A model generated the notes under the pieces. The model made no database searches. It was not told the origin of the DNA and saw nothing but the letters and a program-made list of their open reading frames with translations. Position numbers and translations under genes: made by a program. From Betaproteobacteria bacterium Ga0074130 (lineage in GTDB: Bacteria > Pseudomonadota > Gammaproteobacteria > Burkholderiales > Rhodocyclaceae), in the NCBI GenBank assembly GCA_001464495.1, contig LNDZ01000024.1, forward strand, positions 21,098 to 85,097: DNA of 64,000 nucleotides. Reading direction: 5' to 3'. This document shows positions 1 to 7,843 of the stretch, one piece after another (position 1 is the first letter of the stretch; every line of letters begins with the position of its first letter).

Positions 1-530
1 CCAATATGCCGATGGAAAAATGGGAGAAGACCAAGTTCTATCCCGGTATCGTCCTAACGGTCGAATCACAGAAACTACTTGATCAGTTACAGCCCTACAG
101 CGACTACACGTGGATGATGGATGGCTACTCGAATGCCGTCACGCTAGGGGTCAATACCTACGTGCGGGATGTGGATGGCCGGCCGCGTTACATCGGTGTG
201 TTTGGCGAAGGCTCCAGCCATGCGCGCCATGACGACATCCTGACCGATATGCGCGCCATCGATGGCGGCAAGATTGCCATCCTGCGCAAGACAGCGCCGA
301 ACCTAGCGACTGACTACGCCCCTTACTTTGACAACATTGAGACTCGCACCTTTAAAATTCGTGGCGTGGAGTTCCATCTGATTCTCGGCCAGGGCTTTAA
401 CTATGCCCGCTATCGCGATGTCATACTGGCACGCATCAAGGGGCTGTATTACGCCGTACCACCGGCGCTGCCGCAAACCGCCTGCTACTTCTGCGACCGC
501 TACTTCCCGGGACAACCATGTCAGCGCTGA
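1..530 (+). CDS. C-terminal end of a membrane glycosyltransferase (GT39/ArnT-like), 5' end outside window
   Basis: The reading frame is open from the first bases, so an ATG at position 6 is probably internal and the protein starts upstream. What is visible is about 175 soluble residues with many aromatics, a motif EGSSHARHDD near the middle and CYFCDRYFPGQP at the end. From memory this resembles the C-terminal domain of GT39-type polytopic glycosyltransferases that use polyprenyl-phosphate sugars; no membrane segment is in view, so this is inference. It overlaps the start of the next gene by 13 bases, and that gene is a UbiA-type prenyltransferase. The overlap suggests a translationally coupled pair acting on polyprenyl-linked sugars at the inner membrane. 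Confidence 0.55.
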   Translation, partial: NMPMEKWEKTKFYPGIVLTVESQKLLDQLQPYSDYTWMMDGYSNAVTLGVNTYVRDVDGRPRYIGVFGEGSSHARHDDILTDMRAIDGGKIAILRKTAPNLATDYAPYFDNIETRTFKIRGVEFHLILGQGFNYARYRDVILARIKGLYYAVPPALPQTACYFCDRYFPGQPCQR

Positions 531-1417
531 AAGACCGACTCCCTCCGTGGCTGCGCCTGCTTCGTCCACATCAGTGGCTAAAGAATGGCTTTGTGCTGGT
601 CGGTCTGCTTTTCGGCCATGCCTGGAATCAGCCCGATATTGTGCTCAAGGCCTTTGCCGCTGCGGCAGCCTTTTGCCTGCTGTCATCGTCGGTCTATATT
701 TTCAATGACCTGATTGATCGCGAGCAGGATCGTCTGCACCCGCAAAAGCGTCATCGGCCGCTGGCCAGTGGTGTCACCAGCGTCCCATTTGCCCTCGGCT
801 TGATGCTGGGCTGTCTGCTGATTGCGCTGGATATCGTGTTCCGTTTCATCGGCCAGGCTGAGTGGGTATTTCTCGCCTATCTCGGCGTCAATGTCGCCTA
901 CACCCTGCGCCTCAAGCACGTCGTCATTCTTGACGTGTTCCTGATCTCGGCAGGCTTCATGCTACGTCTGCTGGCCGGCACACTGGCGCTCGGGATTCCG
1001 CCGTCCGAATGGTTGCTGCTGTGCGGGTTGATGCTGACTTTGTTCCTCGGTTTCGCTAAGCGGCGCGCCGAGCTGAATGCCATGCGCACCGACGAAGGGG
1101 CGGCCAAGGCCCATCGCCGCGTTCTTGAACACTATTCACCTATCTTGCTAGATCAGTTGATCACGATTACGGTCGCCTCGACGGTGCTGTCGTACAGCCT
1201 ATACACCGTCAGCGATGAAACTGCCATGCTGCACGGTGGGCGCCTGTGGGTGACTGTGCCATTCGTGCTCTACGGCATGTTCCGCTACCTCTATCTACTG
1301 CATCGCCGTGGTGGGGGCGGTGATGCGGCCGAAGCCCTGCTGACGGATCGCCATCTGCTGCTGGCGGTGTCGGGCTGGTTACTGACAACACTTGCCCTGC
1401 TGGCGCACTGGTTGTAA
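518..1417 (+). CDS. UbiA-family prenyltransferase, decaprenyl-phosphate phosphoribosyltransferase-like
   Basis: This 299-residue polytopic inner-membrane protein carries the first Asp-rich prenyltransferase motif, FNDLIDREQDRLHPQKRHR, around residue 62, which binds Mg2+ and a prenyl (pyro)phosphate. A second conserved stretch, YTLRLKHVVILDVFLISAG, follows around residue 127. The remainder is hydrophobic helices typical of the fold. The close spacing of the aspartates and the Lys/Arg-rich tail of motif 1 resemble enzymes that move phosphoribose from PRPP to polyprenyl phosphate rather than quinone-pathway UbiA. The adjoining glycosyltransferase end fits that reading. The substrate is inferred, not shown. 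The ATG at 518 lies inside the upstream gene, so translation is probably coupled. Confidence 0.75.
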   Translation: MSALKDRLPPWLRLLRPHQWLKNGFVLVGLLFGHAWNQPDIVLKAFAAAAAFCLLSSSVYIFNDLIDREQDRLHPQKRHRPLASGVTSVPFALGLMLGCLLIALDIVFRFIGQAEWVFLAYLGVNVAYTLRLKHVVILDVFLISAGFMLRLLAGTLALGIPPSEWLLLCGLMLTLFLGFAKRRAELNAMRTDEGAAKAHRRVLEHYSPILLDQLITITVASTVLSYSLYTVSDETAMLHGGRLWVTVPFVLYGMFRYLYLLHRRGGGGDAAEALLTDRHLLLAVSGWLLTTLALLAHWL

Positions 1418-1426
1418 GTTGTGGGG

Positions 1427-1966
1427 ATGGACGGACATCTCGACACATTTGAATCTCTCGGCAAAGGCACCCCCTTTGTCGCGCTAATGCGCGCCATCAT
1501 CGAACACATTCGCCTGTTCGAAGACTTCGACGATAGCGAAATCGAGATAGTGGCGCAGTATCTCGACTGCTACCGCGTTCCAACTGGCACCAAAGTTATC
1601 CACGAAGGCGAGCAAGGTGACTTCATGCTGCTCCTGCTGGATGGCAACATGGAGATCGCCCGGCGCGGCAGCGATGGCTTCCCGGTCAAAATCGGCCATG
1701 CTGGGCCCGGCAAGACGCTCGGTGAAATGTCCCTGATCGACGGCGAGCCACGCTTTGCCAGCTGCATTGCGCGTAGTGAGTGCGTCTTCGGCATTCTGAA
1801 TCGCTCAAGTCTGACGCAGATCATCGCGGATCAACCGCGCTTGGGCGTCAAGCTGATGATGCAGCTCCTGCTCCTCCTCAACCAGCGTCTGCGCTTGGTC
1901 AGCGCCGAGCTGGTCCGCACCATGAGTCACCCGGCCAGCGACACTGAGCGCCCGCCCCTTGCATGA
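1427..1966 (+). CDS. Cyclic nucleotide-binding domain (CRP-like sensor) protein
   Basis: About 179 residues with one cNMP-binding beta-roll from roughly residue 35 to 150. The phosphate-binding cassette reads GEMSLIDGEPRFASCIA; the family usually has GExxLxxxxxRxAxxxA, so the key Glu and Arg are present. After the C-helix there is no helix-turn-helix, so it is not a CRP/FNR transcription factor. It may be a stand-alone sensor or partner subunit. The start is uncertain: a GTG at 1421 is possible, and neither start has a good Shine-Dalgarno. The stop overlaps the next ATG (ATGA), and the gene sits 9 bases after the prenyltransferase, so it is likely part of the same operon. Confidence 0.7.
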   Translation: MDGHLDTFESLGKGTPFVALMRAIIEHIRLFEDFDDSEIEIVAQYLDCYRVPTGTKVIHEGEQGDFMLLLLDGNMEIARRGSDGFPVKIGHAGPGKTLGEMSLIDGEPRFASCIARSECVFGILNRSSLTQIIADQPRLGVKLMMQLLLLLNQRLRLVSAELVRTMSHPASDTERPPLA

Positions 1967-2379
1967 GCACGGCGCTTACTCGTAGCGCCCGCGGCGACAT
2001 CAACCACCTCCCCTGCGTCTTTTCTACCGCTTTACAGCAACGCTGCGCGGTGTGCTCGCTGGCCCTACATGATGCTGATCAACTGCTATGCACCCAGCCA
2101 CTGGCCCGTGCAGCCTGCGCCAGTCTGCACGGCCAAATGCGCGATAAGTCACGCTTTGCCTTGGGGCTGCGTAGCAATCCCCTGACCCACCCGGCCAGCA
2201 GCGCGGATGATCTGCGCCTGCAATGTGGCGGCCTGCAAGGTCTGCGCAGCGAACTTGACCCTGATGCATTAGCGATTGATGTGCAGCGGCTGCTAGAGCG
2301 TCTGCATGAAGGTGGCCTAGAAGCCCTAGCGTGGGAACCAATCTTGCGGGCCATCGGACAATGGCAACCCGGCCGATGA
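1963..2379 (+). CDS. Hypothetical protein with CxxC pair
   Basis: 138 residues; I do not recognise a named family. The start overlaps the preceding stop by four bases (ATGA), which supports it being real and co-expressed. Near the N-terminus is RCAVCSLAL, a single CxxC pair, and two further cysteines occur within the next 30 residues (LLCTQP, RAACASL), so a small metal site is conceivable. There is no signal peptide or membrane segment. The second half is leucine-rich and helical. It is the last gene before a gap of about 230 bases that contains the pntA promoter. Confidence 0.6.
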   Translation: MSTALTRSARGDINHLPCVFSTALQQRCAVCSLALHDADQLLCTQPLARAACASLHGQMRDKSRFALGLRSNPLTHPASSADDLRLQCGGLQGLRSELDPDALAIDVQRLLERLHEGGLEALAWEPILRAIGQWQPGR

Positions 2380-2490
2380 AGCCTTAATAAATCGTACGAA
2401 ATATGCGATTCACTGCATCAATCATTCAAGTTTCCTTGTATCTACAATCGACCCACCGCTAAACCATTGATCCAAAAGGCTATGCGAGGC

Positions 2491-2519
2491 TGGAAGCGGG
2501 GCTGGCTTTGGGTTATAAT
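2491..2519 (+). promoter_or_regulatory. Promoter of pntAB with hairpin-containing leader
   Basis: A perfect -10 box TATAAT lies at 2514-2519, with a weak -35 (TGGAAG, 2491-2496) at 17-base spacing. The leader of roughly 85 bases carries a short hairpin (CATGTC...GACATG, 2542-2559) and two copies of a GATTTCTAA-like element just before the GGAGGA ribosome-binding site at 2601. From 2380 to 2490 I see no gene. Confidence 0.55.
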
Positions 2520-2609
2520 TGTGTGCCTCGCCTGCTGGTCACATGTCCATGGAGACATGCCCGGGCCCCAGATTTCTAAGATTTCTAAAAACCATCCCAT
2601 GGAGGAAAC

Positions 2610-4214
2610 ATGCCTCTGATCATCGGAGTGCCAAGGGAAACTTTCGCCGGCGAAACACGCGTGGCGACAGTCCCCGAGGTCGTACAAAAGCTCATCAAGC
2701 AGGGCTACGCAGTCGCTGTCGAATCTGGCGCCGGCAACCTTTCCAATATCAGCGATGACGAATATCGCGCCGCCGGAGCCGAAGTGGTCAGTACCGCTGA
2801 CGTCTGGGCCAAGAGCGACATCGTCTTCAAGGTCCGCGGCCCTAACGCAGAGGAAGTCGGTCTGCTCAAGCAGGGCGGCACGCTGGTCAGCTACATCTGG
2901 CCGGCACAAAATCCTGAGCTGATGCAGCAACTGGCTGCCAAGAAGGCGACTGTGCTGGCCATGGACTCGGTGCCGCGTATTTCACGCGCCCAGAAGATGG
3001 ATGCTCTGTCCTCGCAAGCCAATATTGCTGGCTACCGCGCCGTCATTGAAGCCGCCAACGCTTTCGGTCGCTTCTTCACGGGTCAGATCACTGCTGCCGG
3101 CAAGGTGCCGCCAGCCAAGGTCTTCGTGATCGGTGCTGGTGTAGCGGGTCTGGCTGCGATCGGTACTGCCGCCAACCTAGGCGCCATCGTGCGTGCCAAC
3201 GATACCCGCAAGGAAGTCGCTGACCAGATCATCTCCATGGGCGGTGAATTCGTTCCCGTCGATTATGAAGAAGACGGCGCTGGTACCGGCGGTTACGCCA
3301 AGGTTATGTCGGAAGGCTACCAAAAGGCTCAGCTGGAAGTATTTGCCCAGCAAGCCAAGGAAGTCGACATCATCATCACCACTGCCCTGATTCCGGGCAA
3401 GCCAGCGCCTAAGCTGATCACCGCCGACATGGTTAAGTCCATGAAGGCAGGTAGCGTTATCGTCGATTTGGCCGCTGAACAAGGTGGTAACTGCGAATTG
3501 ACAGTACCGGGCGAGGTTGCCGTCGTTCACGGCGTGACCATCGTTGGCTACAAGGATCTGCCGTGTCGTCTGGCCAAGACGGCCTCGACGCTCTACGCAA
3601 CCAACCTGTTCCGTCTGTCGGAAGACCTGATCAAGACCAAGAGTGTTGATCCTGCTGGTGAAGGCGCTGCTGCGATCAACATGAACTTCGAAGATGAAGT
3701 CGTGCGTGGCACCACCGTCATCAACCAAGGCGAAGTAAGCTGGCCGCCCCCACCGCCCAAGCTATCGGCAGCGCCAGCAGCTGCACCCAAGGCAGCTGCC
3801 CCCGCTGCAGCCAGCCATGGTCATGGTCCGAGCACCACGGTGTCATCGCCGGCACGTGTTGCCACTATGTTTGCAGTAGCTACGGTGCTGTTCGGCCTGA
3901 TCGGCTACGGCGCTCCATCGGCGTTCTTGGGTCACCTGACCGTGTTCGTTCTCGGCTGCTTCATTGGCTACATGGTGGTGTGGAACGTCACCCCCGCCCT
4001 GCATACCCCGCTGATGAGCGTAACCAACTCAATCTCCTCGATCATCGTGATCGGTGCGCTCGTGCAAGTGGCTCCGCCACTGGCCGACGGCGTCACCCGT
4101 CCCGAGCTGCTGATCAAGGTAATGGCTGCAGTTGCCATCGCCCTGACTGCGATCAATATGTTCGGCGGCTTCGCGGTAACGCGTCGCATGCTCGACATGT
4201 TCCGTAAGAACTAA
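2610..4214 (+). CDS. pntA: NAD(P) transhydrogenase subunit alpha
   Basis: Together with PntB this enzyme transfers hydride between NADH and NADP+, coupled to proton entry across the inner membrane, and is a main NADPH source. The 534-residue protein is the full-length alpha form. It starts with the alanine-dehydrogenase/PNT N-domain ([20 protein letters not shown]), then the NAD-binding Rossmann stretch ([20 protein letters not shown], about residue 171). A Pro/Ala-rich linker follows around residues 375-405, then four membrane helices to the end. Many bacteria split the membrane part into PntAB; here it is fused. The start has a strong GGAGGA site eight bases upstream. pntB follows after ten bases. 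Confidence 0.97.
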   Translation: MPLIIGVPRETFAGETRVATVPEVVQKLIKQGYAVAVESGAGNLSNISDDEYRAAGAEVVSTADVWAKSDIVFKVRGPNAEEVGLLKQGGTLVSYIWPAQNPELMQQLAAKKATVLAMDSVPRISRAQKMDALSSQANIAGYRAVIEAANAFGRFFTGQITAAGKVPPAKVFVIGAGVAGLAAIGTAANLGAIVRANDTRKEVADQIISMGGEFVPVDYEEDGAGTGGYAKVMSEGYQKAQLEVFAQQAKEVDIIITTALIPGKPAPKLITADMVKSMKAGSVIVDLAAEQGGNCELTVPGEVAVVHGVTIVGYKDLPCRLAKTASTLYATNLFRLSEDLIKTKSVDPAGEGAAAINMNFEDEVVRGTTVINQGEVSWPPPPPKLSAAPAAAPKAAAPAAASHGHGPSTTVSSPARVATMFAVATVLFGLIGYGAPSAFLGHLTVFVLGCFIGYMVVWNVTPALHTPLMSVTNSISSIIVIGALVQVAPPLADGVTRPELLIKVMAAVAIALTAINMFGGFAVTRRMLDMFRKN

Positions 4215-4224
4215 GGAGATACTA

Positions 4225-5631
4225 GTGTCTGCAAATCTGGCTACTGTCTCCTACATCGGAGCAACCATCCTCTTCATCCTCAGCCTGGGCGGTCTGTCCC
4301 ATCCTGAGACTTCGCGTCGTGGCAACTTCTACGGCATGGCCGGCATGGCTATCGCCGTGCTAGCGACTGTCTTCGGGCCGCGCGTTACACCCTCCGGCTA
4401 CGCATGGATCATCATCGCGCTGGTTGTTGGCGGCTCCATCGGCCTGTATGCGGCAAAGAAGGTCAAGATGACCGAAATGCCGGAACTGGTGGCGCTGATG
4501 CACAGCTTCGTTGGCCTGGCTGCGGCACTGGTCGGCTTCGCCAGCTACGTCGACCCAGCGCTGCACTTCGAAGGCATTGAAAAGATCATCCACGAAGTGG
4601 AAATCTATATCGGCATCCTGATCGGTGTCGTGACCTTCGCAGGTTCTTTGATTGCCTTCGGCAAGCTGAACGGCAAGATCGGCGGCAAGCCGCTGTTGTT
4701 GCCGGCACGTCATTGGCTGAATCTAGCCATGCTTCTGCTTGTGGTCTGGTACGGCCGTGAGTTCATCAATGCCAAGGATATTTCCGAAGGCATGACCCCG
4801 CTGATCATCATGACCATCATCTCGATCCTGTTCGGCTTCCATATGGTCATGGCCATTGGTGGTGCCGACATGCCGGTCGTGGTGTCGATGCTGAACAGTT
4901 ACTCTGGTTGGGCTGCTTCGGCCACCGGCTTCATGCTGAACAACGATCTGCTGATCGTCACCGGCGCACTGGTGGGCTCCTCCGGCGCCATCCTGTCGTA
5001 CATCATGTGTAAGGCCATGAACCGCCATTTCATCAGCGTAATCGCTGGTGGTTTTGGTGCTGCACCAGCGGCTGCCAGCGGTGCCGCTGCCCAGCCTGAA
5101 GGCGAAGTTACTCCTCTCAGTTCTGCCGAAACCGCCGAACTGTTGCGCGAAGCCAAGAGCGTTGTAATTGTTCCGGGCTACGGCATGGCCGTCGCGCAAG
5201 CCCAACACACTGTGAACGAAATCGTGCAAACCCTGCGCGCCAAGGGTGCCAACGTACGCTTCGCCATCCACCCGGTGGCAGGTCGTATGCCAGGCCACAT
5301 GAACGTGCTGCTGGCTGAAGCCAAGGTGCCTTACGACATCGTGCTGGAAATGGACGAAATTAACGAAGACTTCCCTGACACCGACGTGGTCATGGTGATC
5401 GGTGCGAACGACATCGTGAACCCTGGCGCTGAAGATGATCCAAGCAGCCCAATCGCTGGTATGCCAGTGCTGCAAGTCTGGAAGGCACAAACCTCCATCG
5501 TCATGAAGCGCTCCATGGCTTCTGGCTATGCAGGCGTGGATAATCCACTCTTCTACAAGGAAAACAATCGCATGCTGTTCGGCGATGCCAAGAAGATGCT
5601 GGACGAAGTACTGGTCGCCCTCAAGGCCTAA
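4225..5631 (+). CDS. pntB: NAD(P) transhydrogenase subunit beta
   Basis: This is the proton-translocating and NADP(H)-binding partner of PntA. Of its 468 residues, about 1-270 form the membrane domain and about 290-468 form the NADP-binding dIII domain, which contains [13 protein letters not shown] (around residue 315) and [20 protein letters not shown]. An Ala/Pro-rich linker joins the two. The start codon is GTG at 4225, chosen because AAGGAG sits seven bases upstream and the protein begins as the family does ([10 protein letters not shown]). The gene ends just before a strong terminator. Confidence 0.97.
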   Translation: MSANLATVSYIGATILFILSLGGLSHPETSRRGNFYGMAGMAIAVLATVFGPRVTPSGYAWIIIALVVGGSIGLYAAKKVKMTEMPELVALMHSFVGLAAALVGFASYVDPALHFEGIEKIIHEVEIYIGILIGVVTFAGSLIAFGKLNGKIGGKPLLLPARHWLNLAMLLLVVWYGREFINAKDISEGMTPLIIMTIISILFGFHMVMAIGGADMPVVVSMLNSYSGWAASATGFMLNNDLLIVTGALVGSSGAILSYIMCKAMNRHFISVIAGGFGAAPAAASGAAAQPEGEVTPLSSAETAELLREAKSVVIVPGYGMAVAQAQHTVNEIVQTLRAKGANVRFAIHPVAGRMPGHMNVLLAEAKVPYDIVLEMDEINEDFPDTDVVMVIGANDIVNPGAEDDPSSPIAGMPVLQVWKAQTSIVMKRSMASGYAGVDNPLFYKENNRMLFGDAKKMLDEVLVALKA

Positions 5632-5645
5632 TCAGCACCTTCGCC

Positions 5646-5683
5646 GAAAAAGGGCAGCTAGGGCAACCTGGCTGCCCTTTTTC
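5646..5683 (+). terminator. Rho-independent terminator of pntAB
   Basis: A 13-base-pair stem (GAAAAAGGGCAGC with GCTGCCCTTTTTC) closes a 12-base loop and ends in a T-run, 14 bases after the pntB stop. The A-run on the 5' side makes it potentially bidirectional. Confidence 0.85.
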
Positions 5684-5761
5684 ATTGGCAAGTCACGTGT
5701 ATATGCACCTGAAAGACTGAGCTGGGCTAATATGGCGCAGCTTGAACTAAGGAAAGCTCAC

Positions 5762-6163
5762 ATGCGCCTGCTGTTGTCACTCATTGCTCTCACCCTCTAT
5801 GTCTCCACTTCTGCAGTGGCACAGACCACCAAAGTCCCTACGCTTGAAGAGCGCAAGAAAGCGGTGGCTGAGCAAATGAAGATCATCGAGGGGATGTCAG
5901 GCAAGTCGGTCGAAGAGCAGCTCAAGATCGCGCAGGAGTGGGCAAAAAAACACCGTACAGCGCAAGCAGCAGGAACCTTGGATGCCACCAGTCAAGCATA
6001 TGCATTCCGTATGCGTTTGTACGGCGACTCGCATTGCCAGACCTATGCCGAGCAAGCCGACAGCACTTTCCTAGATGGTCAGTATTCAGAGGACGAGCGT
6101 ATTAGCAAGCTCAATCAAATCAGTGCACGTGCGGCAAGCGCCGGCTGCATTGCCACGCAGTAG
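5762..6163 (+). CDS. Small secreted protein of unknown function
   Basis: 133 residues. The N-terminus is a clear Sec signal peptide (MRLLLSLIALTLYVSTSAVA, cut before QTT). The mature part is short, charged and helical, with two cysteines (HCQTYAE and the C-terminal GCIATQ) that could form a disulfide in the periplasm. The start was chosen at 5762 because AAGGAAAG lies just upstream and the reading frame before it is pntB shadow. It stands alone between the pntAB terminator and the convergent aldolase gene. I do not recognise the family. Confidence 0.7.
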   Translation: MRLLLSLIALTLYVSTSAVAQTTKVPTLEERKKAVAEQMKIIEGMSGKSVEEQLKIAQEWAKKHRTAQAAGTLDATSQAYAFRMRLYGDSHCQTYAEQADSTFLDGQYSEDERISKLNQISARAASAGCIATQ

Positions 6164-6177
6164 TCGACAGCGTCAGT

Positions 6178-6819
6178 TCAGGATTGACCGTAGGTCTTGA
6201 ACTTTTCCAGTACGCGTTGCATTTCATCCTCCGGCAAGAGGCGAGGCTCACCGAGCTGTAAGACGCGCCAATATTGCTCGCACAACACTTCTAGCTCAAT
6301 GGCATGCGCCAGCGCCTGATCTAAGTCTCGCCCAAACACGGTCATACCGTGATTCGCCATAAGGCAGGCACTGCGACCGCTCAAAGCGCGCAGCATGGTG
6401 TCCGACAAAGCTTGCGTACCAAACGTCGCATAGTCAGCGCACCGTACAGTATCGCCGCCAAAACGCGCAATCATGTAATGAAATGGCGGCACGTCCTTGC
6501 CGAGACAGGCAAGGCTGGTGGCAAACGGTGAATGCGTATGCACGATTGCACCAGCCTCTGGCCGCTGGGCGTAGATGTCGCGGTGAAAGTGCCACTCTGA
6601 GGAGGGTTTGCGCTTGTCGCTGCTCTGCCCATCCATGGCCACAAACACCATGTCATCGGGCGCAGACTGCAGGTAATCCATCCCCGTTGGCGTTACGACA
6701 AAACCGCCCTCAGTACGGGCACTGACATTGCCGGCTGTGCCGCGGTTGATACCGCCGGCATTCATGGCCCGGGCACATGCCAAGACTGACGCCTTGAGTT
6801 GGCTCAATTCGGCGCTCAT
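6178..6819 (-). CDS. Class II aldolase (L-fuculose-phosphate aldolase-like), likely MTA/5'-deoxyadenosine salvage
   Basis: 213 residues of the class II aldolase/adducin fold. Family landmarks are all present: NRGTAGNVSAR (phosphate loop), TPTGMDY, PSSEWHFH (catalytic-type Glu), VHTHSPFA (two zinc-ligand His) and LMANHGM (third His). The stretch GGDTVRCADYATFGTQ and the ending VLEKFKTYG match FucA-type aldolases closely and do not look like MtnB dehydratase. The start overlaps the end of mtnA by four bases. MtnA makes 5-(methylthio)ribulose-1-phosphate, and a class II aldolase (Ald2) acting on that product gives DHAP plus a 2-carbon aldehyde in the known DHAP shunt. I infer this role from linkage; mtnP/mtnK are not in the window. 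Confidence 0.85.
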   Translation of the reverse strand: MSAELSQLKASVLACARAMNAGGINRGTAGNVSARTEGGFVVTPTGMDYLQSAPDDMVFVAMDGQSSDKRKPSSEWHFHRDIYAQRPEAGAIVHTHSPFATSLACLGKDVPPFHYMIARFGGDTVRCADYATFGTQALSDTMLRALSGRSACLMANHGMTVFGRDLDQALAHAIELEVLCEQYWRVLQLGEPRLLPEDEMQRVLEKFKTYGQS

Positions 6820-7835
6820 GCGCGGTGCAGGCGTGCCAGTTGTTGTGGCGGGAAAACACCGTGTTGCGTGATGATGCCTGCGATAAGGTTGGCAGGTGTG
6901 ACATCAAACGCCAGATTCTTCACCGGACACCCCGCCAAACCGATCGTATGAATCCCCAGCTCCTCTGCATCGCGCTCCTCAATGGGAATGGCCGCACCAT
7001 CCGGACAGTCAAAGTCGATGGTAGAAACTGGCGCGGCGACATAGAAAGGCACATTGTGTGCACGTGCCGCCAAGGCTTTGAGATAGGTGCCCACTTTATT
7101 TGCCACATCACCATTGGCGGCAATACGATCAGCGCCGACGATCACGATATCCACCTCGCCGCGCATCAGCAACAATCCGGCAGCGTTATCGGCAACAAAA
7201 CTGCGCGCAACACCCGCTTGCCCAAGCTCCCAGGCAGTCAAGTGACCTTGATTGCGGGGGCGGGTCTCACTGACCCACACATGCTGACGAATACCCGCTG
7301 CATGTGCAGCATAGACGGGCGCGAGAGCGGTGCCATTGGCAACGGTGGCGAGCCAGCCGGCATTGCAATGTGTCATGACCTGCGCGATTCCGGTGCGCGC
7401 TGCGGCATGCTCGATCAATGACAAGCCATGCTGTCCAATGGCAGCATTAGCAGCAATATCTTCTGCGGCGATCTTTCGTGCTTCTGCCCAAGCAGCTGCA
7501 CGACGCTCCGCAGGCGCAAGTGCGGCAAGCAGTGTCTGCAGGCGCGCCAACGCCCATTGCAAATTGACGGCGGTGGGGCGTGTAGCCGCGAGCTGACGAC
7601 ACACCGCGGCAAGCGTTGCATCATCAGCCTCTGATTGTAGGCCGAGCGCCACGCCGTACGCAGCTGTGGCACCAATCAGAGGCGCACCACGTGCCTGTAA
7701 AACGCGAATCGCATGAGCTGCATGATCCACATGCGTCATACGCACATAGGCAATCTCAGCGGGTAGACGCGTCTGATCGAGGATAACAACGGCATCGCCG
7801 TCCTCGGCAATGGTGGCGAAGCCGCTATTCAACAT
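6816..7835 (-). CDS. mtnA: S-methyl-5-thioribose-1-phosphate isomerase
   Basis: This isomerase converts 5-(methylthio)ribose-1-phosphate, or the 5-deoxy analogue, to the ribulose form in salvage of S-adenosylmethionine by-products. With this start it has 339 residues. Recognisable motifs are LQARGAPLIGATAAYGVALG, MTHCNAGWLATVANGTALAP (active-site Cys), SETRPRNQG and VIVGADRIAANGDVANKVGT (active-site Asp). A TTG further up at 7865 would also keep the frame. The ATG at 7835 is preferred because AGGAA lies seven bases upstream, overlapping the secA stop. It is coupled to the aldolase downstream and probably read from the secA transcript or from an internal promoter. Confidence 0.93.
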   Translation of the reverse strand: MLNSGFATIAEDGDAVVILDQTRLPAEIAYVRMTHVDHAAHAIRVLQARGAPLIGATAAYGVALGLQSEADDATLAAVCRQLAATRPTAVNLQWALARLQTLLAALAPAERRAAAWAEARKIAAEDIAANAAIGQHGLSLIEHAAARTGIAQVMTHCNAGWLATVANGTALAPVYAAHAAGIRQHVWVSETRPRNQGHLTAWELGQAGVARSFVADNAAGLLLMRGEVDIVIVGADRIAANGDVANKVGTYLKALAARAHNVPFYVAAPVSTIDFDCPDGAAIPIEERDAEELGIHTIGLAGCPVKNLAFDVTPANLIAGIITQHGVFPPQQLARLHRA

Positions 7836-7843
7836 ACGTGTTC

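Noticed and set aside
4723..5490. 255-codon minus-strand frame inside pntB
   Set aside because: His/Asp/Gln-rich translation typical of the reverse of a coding strand; no start signals.
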